Source: Dyadobacter jiangsuensis
GTDB lineage: Bacteria; Bacteroidota; Bacteroidia; Cytophagales; Spirosomataceae
NCBI RefSeq assembly: GCF_003014695.1
Contig: NZ_PYAS01000011.1
Coordinates: 124,001 to 188,000 of the forward strand
Length of the DNA: 64,000 nt
Direction of reading: 5' to 3'
Part shown: positions 1-8,293 of the stretch, piece by piece
Layout of the letters: each line of letters starts with the position of its first letter
Position numbering within the stretch: position 1 is the stretch's first letter
Translations under genes and position numbers: made by a program
The notes under the pieces: generated by a model
What the model was told of the DNA's origin: nothing
Database searches by the model: none
The model's input: the letters and a program-made list of their open reading frames with translations, nothing else

Positions 1-825
1 CCGATGCACGAAGTGACCGTGAATGGCTATTATATCGATGCCCACGAAGTGACTAATGCCGAATTTGCGGCGTTCGTGAAAGCAACCAATTACAAAACCG
101 TTGCCGAACGCCCATTGAACCCGGCCGATTACCCCGGAGTACCAGCCGACAAGCTCGTTCCCGGCTCGGCGGTGTTCACGCCTACGCCTGCACGCGTGAG
201 CCTCGATAACCCCCTGCAATGGTGGAATTACGTGCCGGGCGCCAACTGGGCGCATCCGGAAGGTCCATCGAGTTCGACCAAAGGCCGTGAAAACTACCCG
301 GTCGTGCATGTGTCGTACGAGGATGCCGCCGCTTATGCGAAATGGGCTGGCAAAAGGCTTCCTACCGAGGCAGAATGGGAGTTTGCGGCACAAGGAGGGA
401 AAGGGAACCATACCTATTATTGGGGTGACCAGCTGAAACCGGGCGGGAAATGGGTGGCCAACATTTACCAGGGCAGCTTCCCTGACAGGAATACCAAAGA
501 GGATGGCTATCTTACCGCCGCACCGATCAAATCTTTCCCAGCCAATCCCTATGGGTTGTATGATATGGATGGAAACGTGTGGGAATGGTGCGAGGACCTT
601 TATCGTCCGGATTACTACCAGAAAAGCCCCGCTGCGAACCCCAAAGGACCTTCGGATAGCTATGATCCCGACGAGCCGGGCGCTGTGAAACGCGTTCAGC
701 GCGGGGGCTCTTTCCTTTGCAGCGACGACTATTGCATTCGCTACAAAGCCGGCAGCCGTGGCAAAGGAGAAGTGACCAGCGGGAGCAACAATCTCGGTTT
801 CCGGTGTGTAATGGACAAAAAATAA
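1..825 (+). CDS. Formylglycine-generating enzyme family protein (SUMF1/FGE-type), 5' truncated
   Basis: The reading frame is open from the first base, so the N-terminus lies outside the window; numbering here starts at the Met at base 4. The C-lectin-like sulfatase-modifying fold is clear: the NAEFAAFV start, the GKRLPTEAEWEFAA block near residues 117-130, the GNVWEWCEDLY block, and the closing NNLGFRC. The catalytic signature of true FGE is present, with Cys239 and Cys244 in SFLCSDDYCIRY. Many SUMF1-domain paralogues lack this pair. FGE oxidises a sulfatase active-site cysteine to formylglycine, so a sulfatase gene is likely upstream, although none is visible. The next gene begins 24 bases downstream on the same strand. 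The alternative is a SUMF1-domain protein with another substrate, but the Cys pair argues for FGE. Confidence 0.88.
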   Translation, partial: PMHEVTVNGYYIDAHEVTNAEFAAFVKATNYKTVAERPLNPADYPGVPADKLVPGSAVFTPTPARVSLDNPLQWWNYVPGANWAHPEGPSSSTKGRENYPVVHVSYEDAAAYAKWAGKRLPTEAEWEFAAQGGKGNHTYYWGDQLKPGGKWVANIYQGSFPDRNTKEDGYLTAAPIKSFPANPYGLYDMDGNVWEWCEDLYRPDYYQKSPAANPKGPSDSYDPDEPGAVKRVQRGGSFLCSDDYCIRYKAGSRGKGEVTSGSNNLGFRCVMDKK

Positions 826-849
826 TATGATTACCAAATCGATACTATT

Positions 850-1419
850 ATGAGTGTGCGCTTTCTGACCGTACCGGGGCTGGCGAGCTCAGGCCCGCAG
901 CATTGGCAGACTATCTGGGAAGAGCAATATCCCGACCGTTTCGACCGCGTGCAGCAGGCAAACTGGGACTGGCCCGTGAAGCAGGACTGGGTGGCTCAGC
1001 TGCAAAAGCAGATCAGCGAGCTGACCGAACCGACCATTCTCATTGCGCACAGCCTGGGATGCATTACCGTGGCGCATTGGGCACAGGAGCACAGTTCCGA
1101 GCTGATCAAAGGTGCATTGCTGGTGGCCCCGGCGGATGCGGAGCTTTCCAAACGGTTGAATTTTGTGGTTGGCTTTACGCCCATACCTGTGCGTACGATC
1201 CCTTTCAAAACGATTGTGGTAGCGAGTACGAACGACATTTATGCTACCATCGGCCGATCGAAAGTGTTTGCCGCCAACTGGGGAAGCGATTTTGTGAATG
1301 TGGGTAAAAAGGGTCATATCAATGCCGTGTCGGGGTTGGAAGATTGGGTCGATGGCAAGAAGATATTGGAGCAGTTCGAAGGGGTGAAATTGCTGGAAGG
1401 CGAAGCAACGCGCTCCTGA
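850..1419 (+). CDS. RBBP9/YdeN-family serine hydrolase
   Basis: A 189-residue single-domain alpha/beta hydrolase with no signal peptide. The early FLTVPGLASSGPQHWQ segment is typical of the RBBP9/YdeN (DUF1749-like) family. The nucleophile is Ser68 in AHSLGC, with Asp129 (STNDIY) and His156 (KKGHINA) as the probable other triad members. Family members are small esterases of largely unknown physiological substrate. It follows the FGE gene by 24 bases and is probably co-transcribed with it. Confidence 0.85.
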   Translation: MSVRFLTVPGLASSGPQHWQTIWEEQYPDRFDRVQQANWDWPVKQDWVAQLQKQISELTEPTILIAHSLGCITVAHWAQEHSSELIKGALLVAPADAELSKRLNFVVGFTPIPVRTIPFKTIVVASTNDIYATIGRSKVFAANWGSDFVNVGKKGHINAVSGLEDWVDGKKILEQFEGVKLLEGEATRS

Positions 1420-1455
1420 CAACCGACGTATGGGATTGTTAAAGCCTGTTAATGA

Positions 1456-1488
1456 TTTGTTAAGTGCTTTTTATTCTTTATATCTTTC
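1456..1488 (+). promoter_or_regulatory. Candidate Bacteroidota promoter for the YceI gene
   Basis: TTTG at 1456-1459 is followed after 21 bases by TATCTTTC at 1481-1488. This matches 7 of 8 positions of the Bacteroidota -7 box TAnnTTTG at about the usual spacing. The YceI start codon is at 1527. Confidence 0.4.
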
Positions 1489-1526
1489 AAAACAATTCTT
1501 CTACACTTTAAACGATTGAAATTATT

Positions 1527-2135
1527 ATGAAAAGAATGTTTGTACTCGCAGCAGCTGGTTTGCTTTTCAATGTTGCGGCTATTGCCAACGGTCCTGGAAA
1601 GAATGCTGCCGACAAAACGCTGAAGGTGGATCCCAAAGCAAGTACCATCAACTGGGGCGCTAAGAAAGTAACAGGAACACACGCGGGAACTGTACCTCTG
1701 GAAAGCGGTACGCTCGTGGTGGATAACGACAAGCTCAAAGGAGGAAGTTTTGTAGCCGATATCAAATCCCTGGTGGTAACCGACGTAACCGACAAGGAAA
1801 TGAATGGTAAACTGACCAATCACCTCAAAAGCGATGACTTTTTCTCGGTAGAAAAACATCCGCAGGCGAAACTGGTGATTTCTTCTGTAACACCGAAGGG
1901 CGGCAATGCCTACGACGTAACCGGCAAGCTGACAATCAAAGGAATCACACAGGATGTGAAATTCCCTGCGACTATAACAGCTGATGCCAAGAAGGTAACT
2001 GCTAATGCAAAAGTGGCTATCGACCGTACCAAATACGACATCAAATTCCGTTCGACCAACTTCTTCGAAAACCTTGGAGACAAGGCGATCGACAACGACT
2101 TTACACTCGATGTGAGCCTGGTAGCGAACAAATAA
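1527..2135 (+). CDS. YceI family periplasmic lipid-binding protein
   Basis: 202 residues. Residues 1-21 (MKRMFVLAAAGLLFNVAAIAN) form a signal peptide. The mature part has the YceI lipocalin-like pattern: an early INWGAKKVTGTHAG, a middle LTNHLKSDDFF followed by KHPQAKLVISS, and a late YDIKFRS. YceI proteins bind polyisoprenoids or amphiphiles in the periplasm. The upstream 100 bases carry a candidate promoter and a hairpin terminator follows, so it is probably a single-gene unit. Confidence 0.93.
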   Translation: MKRMFVLAAAGLLFNVAAIANGPGKNAADKTLKVDPKASTINWGAKKVTGTHAGTVPLESGTLVVDNDKLKGGSFVADIKSLVVTDVTDKEMNGKLTNHLKSDDFFSVEKHPQAKLVISSVTPKGGNAYDVTGKLTIKGITQDVKFPATITADAKKVTANAKVAIDRTKYDIKFRSTNFFENLGDKAIDNDFTLDVSLVANK

Positions 2136-2156
2136 TCAGCGAATATTTAGAAGATA

Positions 2157-2194
2157 TAAAATCCGGTCTGAGCAATCAGGTCGGATTTTTTTGT
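2157..2194 (+). terminator. Intrinsic terminator after the YceI gene
   Basis: AAATCCG and CGGATTT close a stem with inner pairs CTGA/TCAG and two G-U wobbles around a GCAA loop, followed by a run of T. It begins 22 bases after the stop codon. Confidence 0.8.
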
Positions 2195-2243
2195 GTGGTG
2201 GAGAATGCCTTGCCACGAAGATTCTATCAATGCGTAAATAATC

Positions 2244-2251
2244 TATATTTG
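2244..2251 (+). promoter_or_regulatory. Candidate -7 box (TATATTTG) for the GH130-like gene
   Basis: A perfect match to TAnnTTTG, ending 31 bases before the chosen start at 2283. No convincing -33 TTTG lies at 19-21 bases upstream, so this is a half-supported promoter. Confidence 0.35.
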
Positions 2252-2282
2252 AAACCATGATTTGATAACTGATAGAAAATCT

Positions 2283-3428
2283 ATGAAAAATTTCATCGCG
2301 GGCCTCGCTATATGCACATCGATCTTCACCGGACAAGCATTTGCCCAAACTGAAAACAAGTTGCCCGAATGGGCATTCGGCGGTTTTAAACGGCCTGCCG
2401 GTGTGAACCCGGTCATTTCCCCCGACAGTACTTCCCGGTTTTTCTGCCCCATGAACAAGCGGCGCGTCGACTGGGAATCGAACGATACTTTTAACCCAGC
2501 CGCGACCATGAAAAACGGCAAGATCGTGGTGCTGTACCGCGCCGAAGACAAGGCCGGCAAGGCGATCGGCATGCGCACCTCGCGCCTGGGTTACGCCGAG
2601 AGCGAAGACGGGATCCGCTTCAAAAGGAGGAAGGAGCCCGTGCTATTCCCTGCTGAGGATAGCCAGAAAGCCAACGAATGGCCCGGCGGCTGCGAAGACC
2701 CGCGTGTGGCAGTAACCGAGGATGGCCTGTACGTAGTTGTTTACACGCAATGGAACAAAGACAAGGCGCGGCTGGGAGTAGCCACCTCCCGGGATTTGCT
2801 CAGATGGGAAAAATACGGTCCGGTTTTCAGGGAAGCTTATCATGGTAAATTCAATAATATATGGACAAAATCGGGCTCCATTGTGACCAAATTGGTGGGA
2901 GATAAGCAGGTGATCGCAAAAATCAATGGAAAATACTGGCTCTATTTCGGCGAAGCCAACGTCAATATCGCTACCTCCACAGACCTCATCAACTGGGAAC
3001 CGGTGGTGGATAGCAAGGGCGAACTGGTCAATCTGATCTCTCCCCGAAAAGGCTATTTCGACAGTAACCTCACCGAATGCGGTCCGCCGGCCATTCTCAC
3101 AGACAATGGCATTGTATTACTTTACAATGGCAAGAACGACAAAGGCGAAGACGGCGACAAGCGCTTCACGCCCAATAGCTACTGCGCCGGACAGGTGTTG
3201 TTTGATAAAAACGATCCCACCAAAGTTCTTGCCCGCCTCGATACCCCCTTCTTCCGCCCGATGGAGCCGTTTGAAAAGAGCGGGCAATATGTAGCAGGAA
3301 CCGTTTTCATCGAAGGAATGGTGTATCATAAGAAAAAATGGCTGCTCTACTACGGCTGCGCCGATTCGCGTGTAGGGGTGGCTGTTTACGATCCCGCGCA
3401 AAAAGTACCGGGTGATCCGTTGCCATAG
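2283..3428 (+). CDS. Exported GH130-like five-bladed propeller glycosidase/phosphorylase-related protein
   Basis: 381 residues from the ATG at 2283; a TTG 21 bases upstream is in frame but would put charged residues ahead of the signal peptide (MKNFIAGLAICTSIFTGQAFA). The fold resembles the GH43/GH130 beta-propeller clan: NDTFNPAATMKNGKIVVLYRAED in the first blade (residues about 70-90), then GGCEDPRVAV, the EDPR motif that carries the catalytic Asp of GH130, and GCADSRVGVAVYD near the end. GH130 enzymes hydrolyse or phosphorolyse beta-mannosides. A signal peptide suggests hydrolysis in the periplasm rather than phosphorolysis (inference). A DUF1080 gene follows 148 bases downstream. The specific substrate cannot be read from sequence. 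Confidence 0.75.
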   Translation: MKNFIAGLAICTSIFTGQAFAQTENKLPEWAFGGFKRPAGVNPVISPDSTSRFFCPMNKRRVDWESNDTFNPAATMKNGKIVVLYRAEDKAGKAIGMRTSRLGYAESEDGIRFKRRKEPVLFPAEDSQKANEWPGGCEDPRVAVTEDGLYVVVYTQWNKDKARLGVATSRDLLRWEKYGPVFREAYHGKFNNIWTKSGSIVTKLVGDKQVIAKINGKYWLYFGEANVNIATSTDLINWEPVVDSKGELVNLISPRKGYFDSNLTECGPPAILTDNGIVLLYNGKNDKGEDGDKRFTPNSYCAGQVLFDKNDPTKVLARLDTPFFRPMEPFEKSGQYVAGTVFIEGMVYHKKKWLLYYGCADSRVGVAVYDPAQKVPGDPLP

Positions 3429-3576
3429 CAGGTTAGTACAGGATAGTGTACCAGATATTTTTAGGAATTTTTGGATATTAATTTCTGCTTTTTTAAGAGA
3501 AGTTAATGTCCAAATTGCCCTTGCAATAAGGGAAATCAGTTGTTCAGGAGTCACTAAACCTATAAATGCGATCAAA

Positions 3577-4344
3577 ATGAGTTTCAGATTTATTAAGGCC
3601 GGAATGCTCATGGCCGCCGTGATGACCCTCACCAGCCAGGTCGACACTTTTGCCCAAAAAAGTGAAAAAGGCTTCAAATCCATCTTCGATGGGAAAACAC
3701 TCAAAGGCTGGGACGGCGATCCGAAATACTGGCGCGTTGAAAACGGCTCGCTCGTCGGCGAAATCACTCCTGAAACACTTTTGAAAACCAACTCATTTAT
3801 TATTTGGCGCGGAGGTGAACCTGGCGATTTTGAGCTGAAAGGTTCCTTCAAGATTGCAACAGCAGGCAATTCGGGTATCAACTACCGCAGCGAGCAACTT
3901 ACCGACGTCCCTTTCGCACTGAAAGGCTACCAGGCCGATATCGATGGTAAAAACAACTACACCGGCCAGAATTACGAAGAACGCAAACGCACCACTTTGG
4001 CCTACCGCGGCCAGAAAACGGTCATTAAAGAATACACTGGCGAAAAAACACCGGAAGGGGTGCGCAAAAATGTATCCAAGAACGCCTGGACCGGTTTTGA
4101 AGTGGTAGGGTCCCTCGGTTCTTCCGATTCTTTGAAGACATTGATCAAAAGCGAAGACTGGAATACATTCCACCTCATTGTGAAGGGAAATCACCTGCAG
4201 CACTACATCAATGGCGTCCTGATGAGCGATGTTACCGACAACGACACGGTAAATGGCGCCAAAAAAGGCCTTTTAGGGGTACAGGTACACGTAGGCCCGC
4301 CTATGAAAGTGGAATACAAGGACCTGCGCATCAAACAATACTAG
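3577..4344 (+). CDS. DUF1080 (3-keto-disaccharide hydrolase family) exported protein
   Basis: 255 residues, starting at the ATG at 3577 where the signal peptide begins (MSFRFIKAGMLMAAVMTLT...TFA). An in-frame extension back to 3412 overlaps the previous gene and reads as non-coding. Family marks are GFKSIFDGKTLKGWDGD, WRVENGSLVGEI, the glycine-rich FELKGSFKIATAGNSGINYR, and the C-terminal HVGPPMKVEYKDLRIKQ. DUF1080 is a concanavalin-like jelly-roll domain, and characterised members act on 3-keto-glucosides. The ThuA-like gene and Gfo/Idh/MocA oxidoreductases nearby fit a 3-keto-sugar pathway. Location is periplasmic by signal peptide; the substrate is unknown. Confidence 0.85.
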   Translation: MSFRFIKAGMLMAAVMTLTSQVDTFAQKSEKGFKSIFDGKTLKGWDGDPKYWRVENGSLVGEITPETLLKTNSFIIWRGGEPGDFELKGSFKIATAGNSGINYRSEQLTDVPFALKGYQADIDGKNNYTGQNYEERKRTTLAYRGQKTVIKEYTGEKTPEGVRKNVSKNAWTGFEVVGSLGSSDSLKTLIKSEDWNTFHLIVKGNHLQHYINGVLMSDVTDNDTVNGAKKGLLGVQVHVGPPMKVEYKDLRIKQY

Positions 4345-4354
4345 TTCACCAAAC

Positions 4355-4381
4355 ATCGGCGGTCGGCGGTCGGCCGTCCGC
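4355..4381. repeat. Solo arm of the period-7 (YGACNGC) intergenic repeat family
   Basis: On the minus strand it reads as heptamers of the type CGACCGC ending in CGAT, matching the arms of the larger elements near 7.2, 11.8, 14.7, 53.1 and 57.9 kb. Only one arm is present. It ends 4 bases before the next start codon. Confidence 0.75.
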
Positions 4382-4384
4382 TTA

Positions 4385-5245
4385 ATGCCCATTATGAATA
4401 AAATCGGATTTAATGTGCTGGCCTGGACGGCGGCAGTTTCGGACGACTTGTTTCCGATCATCGAAAGACTGAAAACGATTGGATACGACGGTGTCGAGTT
4501 CTATTTAGGCCCCCAGGAAGCTACGGCTTACCAGCGGATGGGCAGTTTTGTAAAAGACCTTGGCCTCGAAACCACGGCGGTAATGACGCTCGGTGCCGAC
4601 GAAAACCCGGTGAATGAATCCGCCGAAGTACGCGGAAGGGCATTGGACAAAATCAAATGGGCCGTGGATCGTGCGTATGACCTCAATTCGAAAGTCATTT
4701 GCGGGCCGTTCCACTCGGCGCATACCGTTTTCGTGAACCGTCCGGCCGACGACCGCGAATACGCATTGGCAGGGGAGGTATTGCATGCAGCTGCCGACTA
4801 TGCCGCGCAAGCCAATATCACATTTGCATTAGAAGCACTTAACCGATTCGAATGCTACCTGTGCAATACGATGGAGCAGCTGCTCAAACTCGTCAAAGCG
4901 GCCGATCACCCGAATGTACGTGCGATGTTTGATACGCACCATTCCAATATCGAGGAGAAAAGTTACCTGGGTGCGTTGCAGACCATCGCACCCGTGCTCG
5001 CACACGTGCACATCAGCGAGAACGACCGCGGTACGCCGGGAACGGGCCAGGTAAAGTGGGACGATGCCTTCGCCGCATTGGCGGCCATCAAATACGATGG
5101 CTGGCTGACGATCGAGGCATTCTCGCGTAACGATCCCGGTTTTGCGAATGCGATCGGCGTTTGGCGGGAGTTCAACGAGCCGTGGGACATTGCCGAAAAC
5201 GGCTACAAGTTTATCCGCGAAATGAGCCTGAAACACGGCCTCTGA
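4385..5245 (+). CDS. Sugar phosphate isomerase/epimerase, D-tagatose/D-psicose 3-epimerase-like TIM barrel
   Basis: 286 residues, cytoplasmic (no signal peptide); the start could also be the ATG at 4394 (MNKIGFN). The AP-endonuclease-2 TIM barrel shows the four metal ligands of the D-tagatose 3-epimerase family at near-identical spacing: Glu150 (FALEALNRFE), Asp183 (MFDTHH), His209 (HVHISEND) and Glu244 (LTIEAFS). These enzymes epimerise ketoses at C3 with Mn or Co. It lies between the exported DUF1080 and ThuA-like genes and is probably co-transcribed with ThuA (27-base gap). The exact ketose cannot be inferred. Confidence 0.88.
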   Translation: MPIMNKIGFNVLAWTAAVSDDLFPIIERLKTIGYDGVEFYLGPQEATAYQRMGSFVKDLGLETTAVMTLGADENPVNESAEVRGRALDKIKWAVDRAYDLNSKVICGPFHSAHTVFVNRPADDREYALAGEVLHAAADYAAQANITFALEALNRFECYLCNTMEQLLKLVKAADHPNVRAMFDTHHSNIEEKSYLGALQTIAPVLAHVHISENDRGTPGTGQVKWDDAFAALAAIKYDGWLTIEAFSRNDPGFANAIGVWREFNEPWDIAENGYKFIREMSLKHGL

Positions 5246-5272
5246 TCAATCCACCTTTTTCAGTCCGCGTTT

Positions 5273-6325
5273 ATGAAAAATCTTTTGAAATCAATGCTGG
5301 CGATCGGCATTGCGCTGATCACTTTCGGCTCCAAAGCACAGGACGATCCTGCGAAACACCGCGTCGTGTACAAGGGCGACAAGGGGCCGGGTGTGGGTAA
5401 GAATATTGTTTTTATTGCCACCGACCACGAGTACCGCGGCGAGGAATCGCTGCCCGCACTGGCGCGCATTATGGCCAAGCGTTACGGGTTCACATGTACG
5501 GTCGTGTATGCGCTCGACTCCAACGGCTACATTTACCCCGGCAGTTCGAATGTGAAAGGCCTGGATGTGCTCGATAAAGCCGACCTGATGGTGCTTTTCA
5601 TGCGTTTCGCGCATTTCAAGGACCAGGAAATGCAGCATTTCGAGAAATACCTCAAACGCGGCGGGCCTATCGTGGCATTCCGGACTTCGACCCACGCATT
5701 TGATATTAAAAATGACCCGAAATGGGAGCATTATACCTGGAACTACAAAGGCCCTAAAACAGCCTGGAAAGATGGTTTCGGCGAGTATATCCTGGGTGAA
5801 ACCTGGGTATCCCATTACGGAACGAACCACAAGCAATCTTCCAGAATCGTCATCGACGAGGCGCAAAAGAACCACCCGATTATGCGGGGCGTAAAAGATA
5901 TGTGGGTTCAATCGGGCGGCTATACCGCTGCTCCCAAAGGAACTGTACTCGCAAAAGGCCAGGTGCTGAATGGTATGACGGCCGATTCACCTGCTGATCC
6001 GACGAAAGAGTTGCTGCCCGTTGCGTGGATCCGCGACTATCAGATGGAGGGCGGCAAGAAAGGCCGTGCATTCACCACAACGCATGGTGCTTCCGAGGAT
6101 TTGCTCAATGAAGGTTTCAGAAGAATGGTCGTGAATGCGATGTTCTGGGGTTTGGGGCTTGAAAGCGCTATTAAACCGACCAACGACATTGCCTTCGTAG
6201 GACCCTACAAACCTACCACGTTCAATTTCAGCGGCTATAAAGCGAATGTGAAACCGTCTGATCTGGCCGGCTGGGATTCGCTGATCATGCCGGGCGAGGT
6301 CGTTAAGAAGAAGAAGTCGAAGTGA
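5273..6325 (+). CDS. Exported ThuA-like (trehalose utilisation) domain protein
   Basis: 350 residues with a signal peptide (MKNLLKSMLAIGIALITFGSKAQ). The ThuA class-I-amidotransferase-like fold is seen in KNIVFIATDHEYRGEESLPALARI, the DVLDKADLMVLFMRF block, and RTSTHAFD near residue 142. The C-terminal part (RAFTTTHGASEDLLNEGFRRMVVNAMFWGLG) is the usual ThuA ending. ThuA acts together with ThuB, a Gfo/Idh/MocA oxidoreductase, in 3-keto-trehalose metabolism in rhizobia (established for that family). Here it sits 29 bases before another sugar isomerase. Its activity in Bacteroidota is not established. Confidence 0.85.
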   Translation: MKNLLKSMLAIGIALITFGSKAQDDPAKHRVVYKGDKGPGVGKNIVFIATDHEYRGEESLPALARIMAKRYGFTCTVVYALDSNGYIYPGSSNVKGLDVLDKADLMVLFMRFAHFKDQEMQHFEKYLKRGGPIVAFRTSTHAFDIKNDPKWEHYTWNYKGPKTAWKDGFGEYILGETWVSHYGTNHKQSSRIVIDEAQKNHPIMRGVKDMWVQSGGYTAAPKGTVLAKGQVLNGMTADSPADPTKELLPVAWIRDYQMEGGKKGRAFTTTHGASEDLLNEGFRRMVVNAMFWGLGLESAIKPTNDIAFVGPYKPTTFNFSGYKANVKPSDLAGWDSLIMPGEVVKKKKSK

Positions 6326-6354
6326 TTTTTATATAATTGAAAATAAACTTTTTA

Positions 6355-7182
6355 ATGTCTCAGCAACTTCCATTTCGCTTTGGATCAGAGGTTTACACCT
6401 GGTTCATGAGCAACAGCGGCCAAACACACCAGGGCCGGTTAGGACACATGATCGAAGTCATCGCGAAAGCGGGTTTTACCGGGATCCAGCCAATTTTCAC
6501 CTGGATGGGTGATCTCCAAGATCCCGATAAACTCGAAGCCAAGCTCAAAGAGCAGGGCATAGAGCTCGCCGCATTGGCGCTTGCACTGGACTGGAACGAA
6601 GCCGAAGAGACAGAACGCGAACGCGAAGTGGCCGACCACGCCATTCGTGTGGCGCAGCGCTTCCCGGGCGCGGTACTCAACACCGTGCAAATCCCGACGG
6701 GCAGACATAACATCGAGGAACGCCAGAAGCGCCTCGTCAATATCGTCAACACGGTTTCGCGCCGCGCGGCTGAGAAGGGTGTGCCTTGCAGCTACCATCC
6801 CAACTCCCCGCATTCGTCGATCATCCGCACCGAGGAAGATTACAAAATCGTACTCGAAGGCCTGGACGCGTCCGTGACCGGTTGGACGCCTGATGTTGGC
6901 CACATCATCAACGGTGGCATGGATCCGCTCGCGAAAATGAAGGAATACCAGTCGCTGATCAACCACGTGCATTACAAGGACTGGGACGGCAATCCTGAAT
7001 TCACCTTGATGGGTAAAGGCAAAGTAGATCTGCTAGGCGTAACTCAATGGCTCAAAGACATTAATTATAAAGGCTGGATCATCTGCGAAGACGAAGGCGA
7101 AGAAGCCCTCTCAGAACCCGATTTCGTGACATTACACGACGGGAAGTGGATTCAGGAGGATTTGATTCCGGCGTTGAAGTGA
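6355..7182 (+). CDS. Sugar phosphate isomerase/epimerase (TIM barrel)
   Basis: 275 residues from the ATG at 6355; a TTG 18 bases earlier is in frame but less likely. A cytoplasmic AP-endonuclease-2-type barrel: GSEVYTWFMSNSGQTHQGRLGHMIEVIAKAGFTGIQP at the start, SYHPNSPHSSIIRTEEDY in the middle, WTPDVGHIINGGMDPL carrying a ligand Asp, HVHYKDWDGNP and a late Glu in GWIICEDEGEE. It is closer to inosose dehydratase/xylose-isomerase-like barrels than to the 4385 gene. It ends the first sugar run; a period-7 repeat element follows directly. Confidence 0.85.
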   Translation: MSQQLPFRFGSEVYTWFMSNSGQTHQGRLGHMIEVIAKAGFTGIQPIFTWMGDLQDPDKLEAKLKEQGIELAALALALDWNEAEETEREREVADHAIRVAQRFPGAVLNTVQIPTGRHNIEERQKRLVNIVNTVSRRAAEKGVPCSYHPNSPHSSIIRTEEDYKIVLEGLDASVTGWTPDVGHIINGGMDPLAKMKEYQSLINHVHYKDWDGNPEFTLMGKGKVDLLGVTQWLKDINYKGWIICEDEGEEALSEPDFVTLHDGKWIQEDLIPALK

Positions 7183-7185
7183 TGA

Positions 7186-7369
7186 TGACCGCCGACGGCC
7201 GACCGCGGACTGCCGATGGGTTGGACGGTAAAGAGACTGTATAAAAGATTAAAGAAATTGACCACCGCCGGCCGACCGCGGACAGCCGATGGGGGGTAAT
7301 GTAAAGAGCCCGTTCAAAGAATTAAGCAATAAACAATCGGCGGTCGGCCGTCAGCGGTCGTCGGTCAGC
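7186..7369. repeat. Period-7 inverted-repeat element (two left arms, one right arm)
   Basis: Left arms at 7186-7220 and 7258-7294 read TGACCGC then variants such as CGACGGC and GGACTGC, each ending CGATGGG. The right arm at 7336-7369 is the reverse-complement type, starting ATCGGCGGTC. The two left arms share most of their unit order, suggesting duplication of one arm. The whole element fills the gap between the isomerase and the alpha/beta hydrolase gene. Confidence 0.8.
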
Positions 7370-7393
7370 AAACAAACGAAGCATTCCAGTAAC

Positions 7394-8206
7394 ATGCCAA
7401 CCATCAAAACCAACGGTATCAACTTTTACTACGAAGAACGCGGTTCCGGGGAGCCTTTGCTGCTCATTATGGGCATTACTGCGCCCGGAGCGGTGTGGAA
7501 TGTGCATGTAGCCGACTGGAAACACCATTTCCGGTGCATTATCGGCGATAACCGCGGCGTAGGGCTTACCGACAAACCTGCCGGACCGTATTCGACCGAG
7601 CAAATGGCGGATGATTACGCCGGCTTGCTGGATTCGCTCGGTTTGGAGAATGTCAATGTGGTTGGTTGTTCGATGGGCAGTACCATTGCCCAGCAGCTCG
7701 CGATCCGGCATCCGAAAAAGGTGAAATCGCTGGTGCTAATGTGTCCGTGGGCGCGTTGTGATAACTACGCCAAGGGCCTTTTTCAGCACATTATGAATGC
7801 GAAGGCCCGTTTCCGGCCGGAGGAATTCAGTTTGTACATCCAATTGCTGATTTTTTCGAAATCGTCGTGGGACGATGCAAAACAGCACGAAGATCTGGAA
7901 AATGGCAGGCGGATCGACGCATTCAATCCGTTTCCACAGCCGCTGCACGGATTGGAAGGGCAGGCTGCTGCCTGCATTAATCACAATGCATTACCCGATC
8001 TCGGCAAGATCAGTGTGCCTACATTGGTGATAGGAGGCAGGGAGGATATTTTCACGCCGGTATGGATGGCCGAAGAGGTCGCCAACGGCATTCCGGGCGC
8101 CGAACTCTTTTTGTACGATAAGCTAGGACATGCATTCCATTTTGAAAATACAGAGGATTTCAATGCGCGTGTAAGAAACTGGCTGGCAGCCGTCCCGGTA
8201 GCCTGA
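7394..8206 (+). CDS. Alpha/beta hydrolase
   Basis: 270 residues from the ATG at 7394; upstream in-frame codons (from 7289) translate the period-7 repeat and are not credible coding sequence. The order of motifs is classical: GSGEPLLLIMG (oxyanion region), DNRGVGLTDKP, nucleophile Ser93 in GCSMGS, the acid in VIGGREDIFTP, and the His in KLGHAFHFE. No signal peptide. It resembles lactonase/carboxylesterase-type hydrolases, but substrate specificity cannot be read. It stands alone between a repeat element and the DUF4432 gene. Confidence 0.88.
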   Translation: MPTIKTNGINFYYEERGSGEPLLLIMGITAPGAVWNVHVADWKHHFRCIIGDNRGVGLTDKPAGPYSTEQMADDYAGLLDSLGLENVNVVGCSMGSTIAQQLAIRHPKKVKSLVLMCPWARCDNYAKGLFQHIMNAKARFRPEEFSLYIQLLIFSKSSWDDAKQHEDLENGRRIDAFNPFPQPLHGLEGQAAACINHNALPDLGKISVPTLVIGGREDIFTPVWMAEEVANGIPGAELFLYDKLGHAFHFENTEDFNARVRNWLAAVPVA

Positions 8207-8293
8207 TTCCGCATTTTTGGAGTTAAAAGCATTAAAATGAGGCATTTTGCGCCTTTTTCAGGTTTAGATAATTACGAGTTTAATTAAGATATA

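Noticed and set aside
2262-2282. Upstream TTG start of the GH130-like gene
   Set aside because: It would add seven polar residues before a clean signal peptide; the ATG at 2283 fits better.
7289-7393. N-terminal extension of the alpha/beta hydrolase
   Set aside because: It translates the period-7 repeat arm and gives low-complexity sequence; the family N-terminus starts at 7394.
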